Shown here: piece after piece, positions 26,047 to 33,842 of the stretch
How positions within the stretch are numbered: position 1 is the stretch's first letter
Layout: each line of letters begins with the position of its first letter
Assembly (NCBI GenBank): GCA_903907865.1
Contig: CAIVPR010000134.1
Location: 1-51,127, forward strand
Source: an uncultured Acidobacteriia bacterium
GTDB lineage: Bacteria; Acidobacteriota; Terriglobia; Bryobacterales; Bryobacteraceae
Length of the DNA stretch: 51,127 bases
Direction: 5' to 3'
Translations under genes and position numbers: made by a program
Notes under the pieces: generated by a model
The model's input: only the letters and a program-made list of their open reading frames with translations
The model's database searches: none
What the model was told of the DNA's origin: nothing

Positions 26047-27657
26047 ATGGCCATGGAAATACAAATTCACAAGCAGGTCGGATTTTTCATGAACGGCGAG
26101 CGGCAGATTCAGTTTTCAGGGCCCGTGATGTTTTTTCACGAGCGTGTCCTTCCAGAACGGGGAGTCCCTGCGGGGTATGCCGCCCTGATCGACGCTTACG
26201 GACTGTCCGTGCCGCTTCCGCGGACCCTGTCGGCTACCGGCGAACGCCATCGGACGCGCGGCGAAACTGGCTGGCGCATCCTGACGCCGCGGCACGCGCC
26301 CCCTGCAACGCTCGAAGGACACTTGACCTTCGCACTGAAATACGAGGGGCTGGATTTGGCTGTTCTGAAGCGGCTCTTCAAGGCCGTTGGGGCCCGGTCG
26401 ATTGAAACGCTTGTGAAAGCCACGCCTACCGGCACCTACGCGCGGCGCATCTGGTTCCTGTACGAGTGGCTCCTCGGCGAGCGGTTGAACCTGCCTGATG
26501 CTGAAAAAGGCACTTACACGCAAGTCGTCGATCCCAAACGGCAGTTTGCGGTCAAGGGCCAGACATCTCCACGGCACCGCCTGTGGAACAACCTGCCGGG
26601 GACCGCGGCCTTTTGTCCGATGGCTTTCCGAACACCGAAGCTCGATGCGTTCATTCAGATGGATCTCTCCGACAGAGCGCGCGCCGCGGTAGCGGCTGTG
26701 CCCCGCGATCTGCTGGCACGCACGGCGGCATTCCTCTTGTTGAATGATTCGAAGTCGAGCTACGCGATCGAAGGCGAGCGTCCGCCGCAGGACCGCATCC
26801 AGCGCTGGGGACGGGCGATTGGCGAAGCGGGTCGGCATCCGTTGTCACTCGATGAACTGCTACGCCTTCAAAAAATCGTGATTGGCGACGCGCGTTTTGT
26901 GAAGCTGGGCCTTCGCGAAGAAGGCGGCTTTGTCGGCGAGCATGACCGCGAGACCCGAATCCCGCTGCCGGACCACATCAGTGCACGCCCCGAAGATCTC
27001 CCCGCCTTGATCGAGGGCTTGATTGCGTTTGACCGGGGAGCTGCCGGTGCGATGGACGCCGTCATCGCTGCCGCGATCCTTGCGTTCGGTTTTGTGTATG
27101 TCCATCCGTTTGTGGACGGCAACGGGCGGTTGCATCGATACCTGATCCACCACGTGCTCGCAGGCCGGGGTTTCCATCCTACGGGTGTCGTGTTCCCGGT
27201 GTCCTCTGCCATCCTCGGACAGATCGACCGGTACCGGGCTGTGCTCGAAGACCACTCGAAACGGCTACTGCCGGTGATCGACTGGGCACCTACGACGGAT
27301 GGCAACGTCGAAGTGCGTAGCGACACCGGCGACTTCTATCGGTTTTTCGATGCGACGGCCCACGCGGAATTCCTCTACGAGTGTGTGCAAAAGACCATCG
27401 AAGAAGACTTGCCGCGAGAGACTGAATTCCTGGCTCGATATGATCGATTCCGGGCTGTGGTCGGAACGGTCGCGGACATGCCCGAACGCACGATAGATCT
27501 GATATTCCGGTTCCTGCACCAGAACAGCGGCAGATTGTCTGGGCGTGCGAGGTCGCGCGAGTTTTCAGAGCTGGCGGACGCGGAGGTGAACGCCCTCGAA
27601 GTGGCCTACCGAAGAATCTTCGAACGCGAACAAACCGAGGGACCGGCATCGCTTTGA
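26047..27657 (+). CDS. Fic-domain protein with internal inhibitory motif
   Basis: 536 residues. The catalytic Fic motif is HPFVDGNGRLHR at residue 353 or so, fully conserved, so adenylylation (AMP transfer to Ser/Thr/Tyr of a target) or related transfer is expected. An inhibitory helix motif, SSYAIEGE near residues 237-244, fits [S/T]xxxE[G/N] and makes it a class II, self-inhibited Fic. The N-terminal ~200 residues are not recognised (RIWFLYEWLLGERLNLP is conserved-looking), and the C-terminus is helical, perhaps a winged helix. ATG 26047 lacks a Shine-Dalgarno; ATG 26089 has CGGA 6 bases upstream and is an alternative. It is monocistronic and convergent with the second receptor. Confidence 0.9.
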   Translation: MAMEIQIHKQVGFFMNGERQIQFSGPVMFFHERVLPERGVPAGYAALIDAYGLSVPLPRTLSATGERHRTRGETGWRILTPRHAPPATLEGHLTFALKYEGLDLAVLKRLFKAVGARSIETLVKATPTGTYARRIWFLYEWLLGERLNLPDAEKGTYTQVVDPKRQFAVKGQTSPRHRLWNNLPGTAAFCPMAFRTPKLDAFIQMDLSDRARAAVAAVPRDLLARTAAFLLLNDSKSSYAIEGERPPQDRIQRWGRAIGEAGRHPLSLDELLRLQKIVIGDARFVKLGLREEGGFVGEHDRETRIPLPDHISARPEDLPALIEGLIAFDRGAAGAMDAVIAAAILAFGFVYVHPFVDGNGRLHRYLIHHVLAGRGFHPTGVVFPVSSAILGQIDRYRAVLEDHSKRLLPVIDWAPTTDGNVEVRSDTGDFYRFFDATAHAEFLYECVQKTIEEDLPRETEFLARYDRFRAVVGTVADMPERTIDLIFRFLHQNSGRLSGRARSREFSELADAEVNALEVAYRRIFEREQTEGPASL

Positions 27658-27698
27658 ACGGACGCCGATCCCCACATCCCCTATGCCGGGTTCGAGTC

Positions 27699-27713
27699 AA
27701 CCCAGCTTGGGTT
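27699..27713. terminator. Short hairpin between convergent Fic and receptor genes
   Basis: AACCCA (27699-27704) and TGGGTT (27708-27713) pair perfectly around a 3-nt loop. It sits between the two stops, but the stem is short and no T-run follows, so its role as a bidirectional terminator is uncertain. Confidence 0.25.
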
Positions 27714-27717
27714 CTGA

Positions 27718-30700
27718 TCAGAAAATCAACTTCAGCCCAACCTGCGCCTGGCGCATCGGACGCGCCGTCGTGATCTTGCCGAATGTGCTGGCCGTGTTCG
27801 CATTCGTACCCGGATTCAACAAGTTCACGATGTTGAACGCATTGGTCGCCTCGCCCCGGAACTGCAACGCAAACCGTTCAGTAACCCGGAACGTACGGGC
27901 GATGGTCATATCGACGTTCTTCAGCCCCGGACCGTCGATAATGTTCCGCCCTGACGTCCCGTCGTAACTGTTCTTCGCCTGCGTCGTCTTGGAGAACGCC
28001 GCAATGTTGAACCATTGGTCAACCACCTGGCTCCTGGGCCGGTGCGGATCCAGGAACGGATTGCCGACCAAGTCCGCCCGGTCGTTGCTGTTGCCGTCGA
28101 AATTCGAATCGCTGCCGGAGGTGATCGTGAGCGGAGTGCCGCTGCGGAAGCTGCTGATGGCCGCGAGCGACCAACCGTTCGCGAGCAGGCGGACCGGCAG
28201 CGGAGCCTTGCCGAAGTAGCGGAGATCCCAGACCGCCGAGAAGACCGCGCTGTGCGTGCGGTCATTGTTGGCGCGCCCACGGTCCAGGAGAATATTGTTC
28301 CAGTCCGTCGCCGTCTGCAGTGTGCTGTTCTGGGTGTTCACCGCGTCGAGGCCCTTGCCGAAGGTGTAGTAGCCTTTAGCCGTGAAGTTGTGCGACAGCC
28401 GCTTCTCGCCGGTCACCTGCAGCCCGTGGTAGGCCGAGTTGAGAATCGACTTGATCAGGCCGATGCTCGACAAGGTGTTGGGCAGGTACGGGCGGCGCGC
28501 GTTCACGTTGGCCGTGGTCGCCGACGATGTGAGGATCGGATAGTTGACATCCTCGACCGACGGAATCCGGTGCGTCAGGTTGTTGACGTAGGCCACGGTG
28601 ATACTGGTCTGCGGCAGGATTTCCCGCTGCACGGCGAAGTTCATCTGGTAGGTGTAGGGCGATTTGTAGTCGGTGGAGATGCCGACCGTCGCCGACGGTG
28701 CCACGAACTTCGGGGCCGAGGGCGAGTAGCTGTAGGGGAACGGGCCCACGCCGCCCGGCTGCAGCTTGTAGGGATCGGAAAGGGTGTAGACCTCGTTGAA
28801 CTGCTGGCGGATGGCGAAGGGCTGGTTGTCCGACGAGCTATTCCACTCGTTGCCCGAAATGCTGCCGTAGAAGATTCCCGCAGCGGCGCGGATGGCCGTC
28901 TTGCGGTCGCCGAAGGGGTCGAACGAAATCCCGATGCGCGGGCTGATGTTGCCCCACTGGGTCGAAATGATGCCGCGGCCGATCCCGGCATCGCCCGGGA
29001 ACAGAAGTCCTGCGGGCGCGGACGGGACCACGGTGGACTTGCGGCCCGGGATGAACGTGAGGAAGCGGTTGAACGGGTCGGTGATCGGAGTCTGGATGTC
29101 CCAACGCGCGCCGAGGTTGAGAGTGAGCCGCTTGTTCACCCGGAAATCGTCCTGGACGTAGAAGGCGAAGTACCAGTCGTTGTCGATCTTGGTGGTGGGC
29201 GCGTCCTGGTTCATGGTCGCCGCGAGGCCGAGCAGATAGTCGGCGGTGGCGTTCTTGGTGCCGCGCGGATTGGACGTGGTGAAGCTGAACGTCCCGTAAT
29301 TATTCAGCAGCGTGTCGTGGATCATCTTCTCCAAAAGACCCTCGGCTCCGATCCGGATCGAGTGGCGCGACTTGGAGATGCTGAGCAGGTCCCGCACTTG
29401 GTAGAGGTTGCTGCCGGCGACCGGTCCCGGAATGGCGCTGGTCAGGTTGAAGCGGCCCGACACGGAGATTTGCGGAAGCGATGGCGCGCCTTGGATCTTG
29501 TAGAGCGACCCGAGATCGCCCAGCGAAACAGCGGGCAGATTCAAGCGCCCTCCGAAATCGCGGATGTAGGCCGTGCGGAACTCGTTCACCATGGTCGGGT
29601 TCAGGATCCAAGTGTCGCTGGCATTCCAGTTGTACTGGCGCCAAGTGAAATTGCGGCTCACCCAGGGGATGTTGCCGAGCAGGCCCACCAAGTCGGACCC
29701 GGAAGTCTCAAAGACGCTCCCGGTCAGGCGGTGGGACTGGTTCAGATTGTGGTCCAGCTTGACGATGAATTCGTCGGTGTCCTTGGGGTGGCTGACCTGC
29801 GCCTCGAACAATCCACCGGAAAGGTTGGGGAGGGGCAAATAGGTGTGGTTGATCTTCTTGGCGACGGGATCGATGCGCGATACGGGAATGAGCTTGCCGG
29901 GGAAGGCGGCACCGGTGGTGGGATCGACCGGAGCGGTGCCGGAAGTGGAGGAGAGGTCGCCGGTACGTTCCTTGGCGGTCAGCGGAGTGGCGGTGTTGTT
30001 GTAGACGCTGGTGCGATCGCGGAGGCTGGACCAGGAACCGAAAATGAACGTCTTGTCCTTCTTGATCGGCCCGCCCAAAGTGGCCCCGAACTGGTTGCGG
30101 TGGAGCGGATCCCGCAGCAGGGTTCCCTGCCCCGGCACCCAGCGGTTGGCATTGATCTGGGAGTTGCGGAGGAATTCGAACACCGTGCCGTGGATGGCGT
30201 TGCCGCCGGACTTGGTGACCATGGTGACGGTGCCGCCGCCGAAGCGCCCCTCGTCGGCGGGGAAACTGTTGGTCTGGACCCGGACTTCCTGGATGGCGTC
30301 GGGATTCGGGGCCACATTGCCCGTGTTGCGCAGTCCGCTGGTATTGCTGCCCCCGTTCAGGGTGTAGTTGACCGACCCGATACCGGAATTGGGCGAGCCA
30401 TTGATCAGCGTGGCCTGCATCGGGGCACCGAAGTTGTCGGTGGCGGCGTCCGAGGCGTCGACCCCGGCCGTCAGGGAAAGCAACGTGTAGATGTCCCGGT
30501 TCACCAGCGGCAGGTTGGAGATTTCGGAATTGGTCACAACCTGCCCGAGGGACGGCGAAGTCGTCTCCACAATCGGCGTGGCGGACTCGTTCACCTCGAT
30601 CGAGTCGGACACGGCTCCGACTTCCAGCTTGGCGTCGACGCGGGCGTTGGTTCCGACATCAAGGACGATTCCCCGTCGCTCGAAGGTGCGGAACCCGGGT

Positions 30701-30951
30701 GCCGCGATGGTCAGCTTGTAGCTGCCGATGGGGAGGAATTGGAGGAGGTAGCTGCCGTCGGCGAGGGTGGAACCCTGCCGGGAGGTGTTGGTCTCAAGAT
30801 TTACGGCCGTTACGACGGCGGCCGACACGACAGCGCCGCTGGGGTCGGTGGCATTGCCTTGTATGGTGCCGGTGGTGCCCTGCGCCCAAAGACCCGCGGC
30901 ACCCGCAGTCAACGAAAGGAGAATGGTGGAAAGTACCGTTTTGTGTAACAT
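27718..30951 (-). CDS. TonB-dependent receptor, Oar-like, second copy
   Basis: 1077 residues. ATG 30951 has AGGGTGA upstream and gives a signal peptide (VLSTILLSLTAGAAGLWAQ). Next is a carboxypeptidase regulatory-like domain (TGTIQGNATDPSGAVV, FRTFERRGIVLDVG), a plug region (NLPLVNRDIYTLLSLTAGVD, YTLNGGSNTSGLRNTG, GRFGGGTVTMVTKSGGN) and a beta-barrel that ends in a terminal Phe (QVGLKLIF). It is a divergent paralogue of the receptor at 15353-18958, probably for a different ligand. It lies 53 bases behind lpxC on the same strand and may be partly cotranscribed; I see no convincing promoter between them. Confidence 0.94.
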   Translation of the reverse strand: MLHKTVLSTILLSLTAGAAGLWAQGTTGTIQGNATDPSGAVVSAAVVTAVNLETNTSRQGSTLADGSYLLQFLPIGSYKLTIAAPGFRTFERRGIVLDVGTNARVDAKLEVGAVSDSIEVNESATPIVETTSPSLGQVVTNSEISNLPLVNRDIYTLLSLTAGVDASDAATDNFGAPMQATLINGSPNSGIGSVNYTLNGGSNTSGLRNTGNVAPNPDAIQEVRVQTNSFPADEGRFGGGTVTMVTKSGGNAIHGTVFEFLRNSQINANRWVPGQGTLLRDPLHRNQFGATLGGPIKKDKTFIFGSWSSLRDRTSVYNNTATPLTAKERTGDLSSTSGTAPVDPTTGAAFPGKLIPVSRIDPVAKKINHTYLPLPNLSGGLFEAQVSHPKDTDEFIVKLDHNLNQSHRLTGSVFETSGSDLVGLLGNIPWVSRNFTWRQYNWNASDTWILNPTMVNEFRTAYIRDFGGRLNLPAVSLGDLGSLYKIQGAPSLPQISVSGRFNLTSAIPGPVAGSNLYQVRDLLSISKSRHSIRIGAEGLLEKMIHDTLLNNYGTFSFTTSNPRGTKNATADYLLGLAATMNQDAPTTKIDNDWYFAFYVQDDFRVNKRLTLNLGARWDIQTPITDPFNRFLTFIPGRKSTVVPSAPAGLLFPGDAGIGRGIISTQWGNISPRIGISFDPFGDRKTAIRAAAGIFYGSISGNEWNSSSDNQPFAIRQQFNEVYTLSDPYKLQPGGVGPFPYSYSPSAPKFVAPSATVGISTDYKSPYTYQMNFAVQREILPQTSITVAYVNNLTHRIPSVEDVNYPILTSSATTANVNARRPYLPNTLSSIGLIKSILNSAYHGLQVTGEKRLSHNFTAKGYYTFGKGLDAVNTQNSTLQTATDWNNILLDRGRANNDRTHSAVFSAVWDLRYFGKAPLPVRLLANGWSLAAISSFRSGTPLTITSGSDSNFDGNSNDRADLVGNPFLDPHRPRSQVVDQWFNIAAFSKTTQAKNSYDGTSGRNIIDGPGLKNVDMTIARTFRVTERFALQFRGEATNAFNIVNLLNPGTNANTASTFGKITTARPMRQAQVGLKLIF

Positions 30952-31004
30952 CGAGTCACCCTGAACTGTCTCGATGATACCAGCTTTACGAAAGCCTGAT
31001 GCAG

Positions 31005-31913
31005 CTAGGCGACGGCGTCCACTTCGCCGAATTCCGCATCGTCCCTCGGGTTCCCGTCCAGCGTCACGATGTCGTAGAGCGAGGCGTCGGACATGATCTT
31101 CGCCACCAGCGCCGCATGCATGGCGTGGCCCGCGCGTTCGGCGATCACGTGGCCGATCAGCGGACGCCCGATGAGCGCAAGGTCGCCGATGAGGTCGAGC
31201 GCCTTGTGGCGGCAGCATTCGTCCGGGAAGCGGAGGCCTCCGGGGTTCAGCACGCCGCTGTCGGTGAAGCAGACGGCGCTGTCGAGCGTCGCGCCGCGGA
31301 TCAGGCCCATCTCCCGCAACTGGTCCAGTTCGCGCTCGAAGCCGAAGGTGCGCGCGGGGGAGAGCTCCTGGGCGTAGGCTTCCGGGGTGACGTCCATCTC
31401 GATTGAGTGCTTGCCGATGGGCTGAGGGAAATCGATGTCGCAGGTGAGACGGAAGCAGTCGTGGGGAACGATGGAGATCTTCTTGCGGCCATCCTCCACG
31501 GCGACAGGGCGGAGGATGCGGAGGAAACGGCGTTTGCGTCGGAGTTGGCGGAGTCCGGCGGCGCGGATGAGGTCGACGAAGGGCTTGCCGCTGCCGTCCA
31601 GGATGGGGACCTCGAGGTTGTCGAGTTCGATCACCACATTGTCGACGCCGAAGCTGTAGAGGGTGCTGAGCAGGTGCTCGGTGGTGGAGATGAGGACGCC
31701 CTGGCGCATGAGGCTGGTGGCATAGCTGACGCGGGCGACGTGCTTCCAACTGGCCTGGATGGGGAAGTAGTCGAGGTCGGAGCGGCGGAAGAGGACGCCG
31801 GAGCCCGCCGGGGCAGGGACCATGCGGAGTTTGACTGGAACGCCGCTGTGGAGCCCGACACCGGAAACTTCGACAGGCCGCTGGAGTGTGGTTTCGAAAC
31901 GCACTCCCTCCAT
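31005..31913 (-). CDS. lpxC: UDP-3-O-acyl-N-acetylglucosamine deacetylase
   Basis: 302-residue zinc enzyme that makes the committed step of lipid A synthesis in the cytoplasm. TTLQRPVEVSGVGLHSG is the canonical N-terminus. The zinc ligand His lies in TTEHLLSTLYSFGVDN; further ligands and base residues are in VPILDGSG, RHKALDLIGDLALIG and AGHAMHAALVAKI. Its presence shows that the organism makes LPS or at least has an outer membrane of the Gram-negative type. It is transcribed divergently from the TPR gene across an AT-rich stretch at 31950-31965. Confidence 0.96.
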   Translation of the reverse strand: MEGVRFETTLQRPVEVSGVGLHSGVPVKLRMVPAPAGSGVLFRRSDLDYFPIQASWKHVARVSYATSLMRQGVLISTTEHLLSTLYSFGVDNVVIELDNLEVPILDGSGKPFVDLIRAAGLRQLRRKRRFLRILRPVAVEDGRKKISIVPHDCFRLTCDIDFPQPIGKHSIEMDVTPEAYAQELSPARTFGFERELDQLREMGLIRGATLDSAVCFTDSGVLNPGGLRFPDECCRHKALDLIGDLALIGRPLIGHVIAERAGHAMHAALVAKIMSDASLYDIVTLDGNPRDDAEFGEVDAVA

Positions 31914-31986
31914 GGTAACCGCACGAGACCGGCAGTTGGGTGCGGCGTCGTTTGTATATATTTGAAACCGAAGGATTAAGCGTTCG

Positions 31987-33810
31987 ATGGCCGTGGCCGT
32001 TCAGCCACACTCCGAGGTTTTCGGGACACGCTCGCGGAGCCGTACTCCGCGCGAACCGCTACAATCGTGGAGCTTGCCAGAGATCGCCCGCAACCGCCAA
32101 GCCATGGCCGCCGTGCTGCTCGAAACGGCTACGCTGGCCGTCTTCCTGCCAACGGCAGGGTTCCAGTTTGTCGGGTACGACGATCCCAAGACCGTCTCCA
32201 TGAATCCCCACATGCGGGAGGGGTTCACGTCGAACGGCATCCGGTGGTTGTTCGCCGGAGAGGGCGACTATTGGGATCCGCTGACGCGGCTTACCCACAT
32301 GGCCGTCTACGAGATTGCTGGAGGACAGGCCCCGTCGCACCATTTCGTCAACGTACTGCTGCATTTGGCGGCGGTGGTGGCGCTGTTGGACCTGCTGGTC
32401 GCGGCGCTGGGTGGATTCTGGAGGCCGTTGTTCGTGGCCGCGGTGTTCGCGCTGCATCCGCTGCAGGTGGAGACGATCGCGTGGGTGACCCAGCGGAACG
32501 GCATCGTGGCGGCGTTGTTCTTATTTTTGGCGCTGCGGCAATGGCTGCGTTTTGAGACCGGGGGCGGACGATCCGGATACTTTTGGTCGATAGCGTTTTT
32601 CGCCCTGGCGCTGGCGGGAAAACCGACGGCGGTCACGATGCCGATACTGCTGGTCGCGTTCGACTCGCGCCGTTTCGAGCGGGCCCGCATGCTGGAAAAG
32701 CTGCCGTTCTTCGCGTTGTCGGCGGGCGCTGCGGCGGCGACACTGTACGCGCAGTCCAATGCCCGTGCGTTCGAGGCCTTGGCTGCGGTGTCGCCGTGGT
32801 TCCGCTTCCAAAACGCGCTGGCGACGTACGGGACGCTCCTTTGGAAAGCGTTCGCGCCGTTCAACCTCGCGGCGCTCTACCCGTATCCGTCCTCGATTCC
32901 GGCTTGGAAGTCCGCCGCCGCGGCGGCGGCAATCATCGCGCTCTCGGTTGGTGCATGGATGGCGAGGAAAAGCGTGCCGATCGTGACAGCGGGTTGGGTG
33001 TGGTTCCTTGTCACGCTCGCACCAGTGTCGGGAATCGTCCAGGCAGGTTTACGGGCGCATACGGACCACAGCATGTACATCCCGATCATCGGACTGGGTG
33101 CCGCGGTGGCGTGGGGGGTGACTTCGCTGGTGCCGATGGGCCGTGGCTTGGTTGGTGTCGGGCTCGTCGCAACGGCCGCGATGGCGGCGGCGAGCACTGT
33201 CCAATCGCAATATTGGAGGGACACCGAGGCGTTATACAGACGCGCGGCGACGGTTGTAGAGAACAATGCACTCGCATTGTCAGGCCTAGGGGCCGTGGTG
33301 GCGTTGGACTCCACGCGGAGGGAGGAGGCCATCGGCTACCTTGAGACGGCTTTGCGGATCGACCCAAAGGATGTATCCTCGCACGAAAACCTGGGCGATT
33401 TGCTTGCGGCCGCCGGCAACCTGGACGAGGCGATCCGGCACGAAAGGGAGGCGGTACGACTGGCCCCGGACGACTACAACAGCCACACCTCGCTTGCCAG
33501 GGTCTTGCTGAAGAATCCCGCTATGCGCGAAGAGGCGTATCGGGAGGCGACGGAAGGGTTGCGCCGCGCCCCGGCGGAGAGCGATGCCCACGGAGTCTTG
33601 GCGTCCGTGCTCGCCACCGATCCCGCCAAGGTCCCCGACGCGCTGCGGGAATTCCGGAAAGCACTGGAACTCGACCAGGGAAATATGGAGGCCCATCTGG
33701 GGATTGGAAAACTGCTGTCGTCGATGCCGGGTGGCGGGGGCGAGGCCATGGAACACTTCGCGGAGGTGGATAGACTGCATCCGCACGCAGCTTCGGAGCC
33801 CGGACGCTAG
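31987..33810 (+). CDS. Polytopic membrane protein with C-terminal TPR repeats
   Basis: 607 residues. Roughly residues 40-420 hold several hydrophobic segments (LLHLAAVVALLDLLVAALGG, FWSIAFFALALAGKP, AAAAAAIIALSVGAW, GLGAAVAWGVTSLVP), and VALHP/ETIAWVTQRN is typical of PMT-like O-mannosyltransferase-TPR proteins (DUF1736 type). From about 420, TPR units are evident (EEAIGYLETALRIDPKD, DEAIRHEREAVRLAPDD, DALREFRKALELDQGN). Such proteins are inner-membrane with a soluble TPR domain; a glycosyltransfer role is plausible but unproven. ATG 31987 follows AAGGAT; ATG 32104 is an alternative nearer the first membrane segment. Confidence 0.87.
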   Translation: MAVAVQPHSEVFGTRSRSRTPREPLQSWSLPEIARNRQAMAAVLLETATLAVFLPTAGFQFVGYDDPKTVSMNPHMREGFTSNGIRWLFAGEGDYWDPLTRLTHMAVYEIAGGQAPSHHFVNVLLHLAAVVALLDLLVAALGGFWRPLFVAAVFALHPLQVETIAWVTQRNGIVAALFLFLALRQWLRFETGGGRSGYFWSIAFFALALAGKPTAVTMPILLVAFDSRRFERARMLEKLPFFALSAGAAAATLYAQSNARAFEALAAVSPWFRFQNALATYGTLLWKAFAPFNLAALYPYPSSIPAWKSAAAAAAIIALSVGAWMARKSVPIVTAGWVWFLVTLAPVSGIVQAGLRAHTDHSMYIPIIGLGAAVAWGVTSLVPMGRGLVGVGLVATAAMAAASTVQSQYWRDTEALYRRAATVVENNALALSGLGAVVALDSTRREEAIGYLETALRIDPKDVSSHENLGDLLAAAGNLDEAIRHEREAVRLAPDDYNSHTSLARVLLKNPAMREEAYREATEGLRRAPAESDAHGVLASVLATDPAKVPDALREFRKALELDQGNMEAHLGIGKLLSSMPGGGGEAMEHFAEVDRLHPHAASEPGR

Positions 33811-33842
33811 AACCAGGCAGCGCTGGACGCTATCATGACCCC

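Noticed and set aside
28015-30948. 977-codon plus-strand open frame
   Set aside because: Antisense shadow of the second receptor with no recognisable motif.
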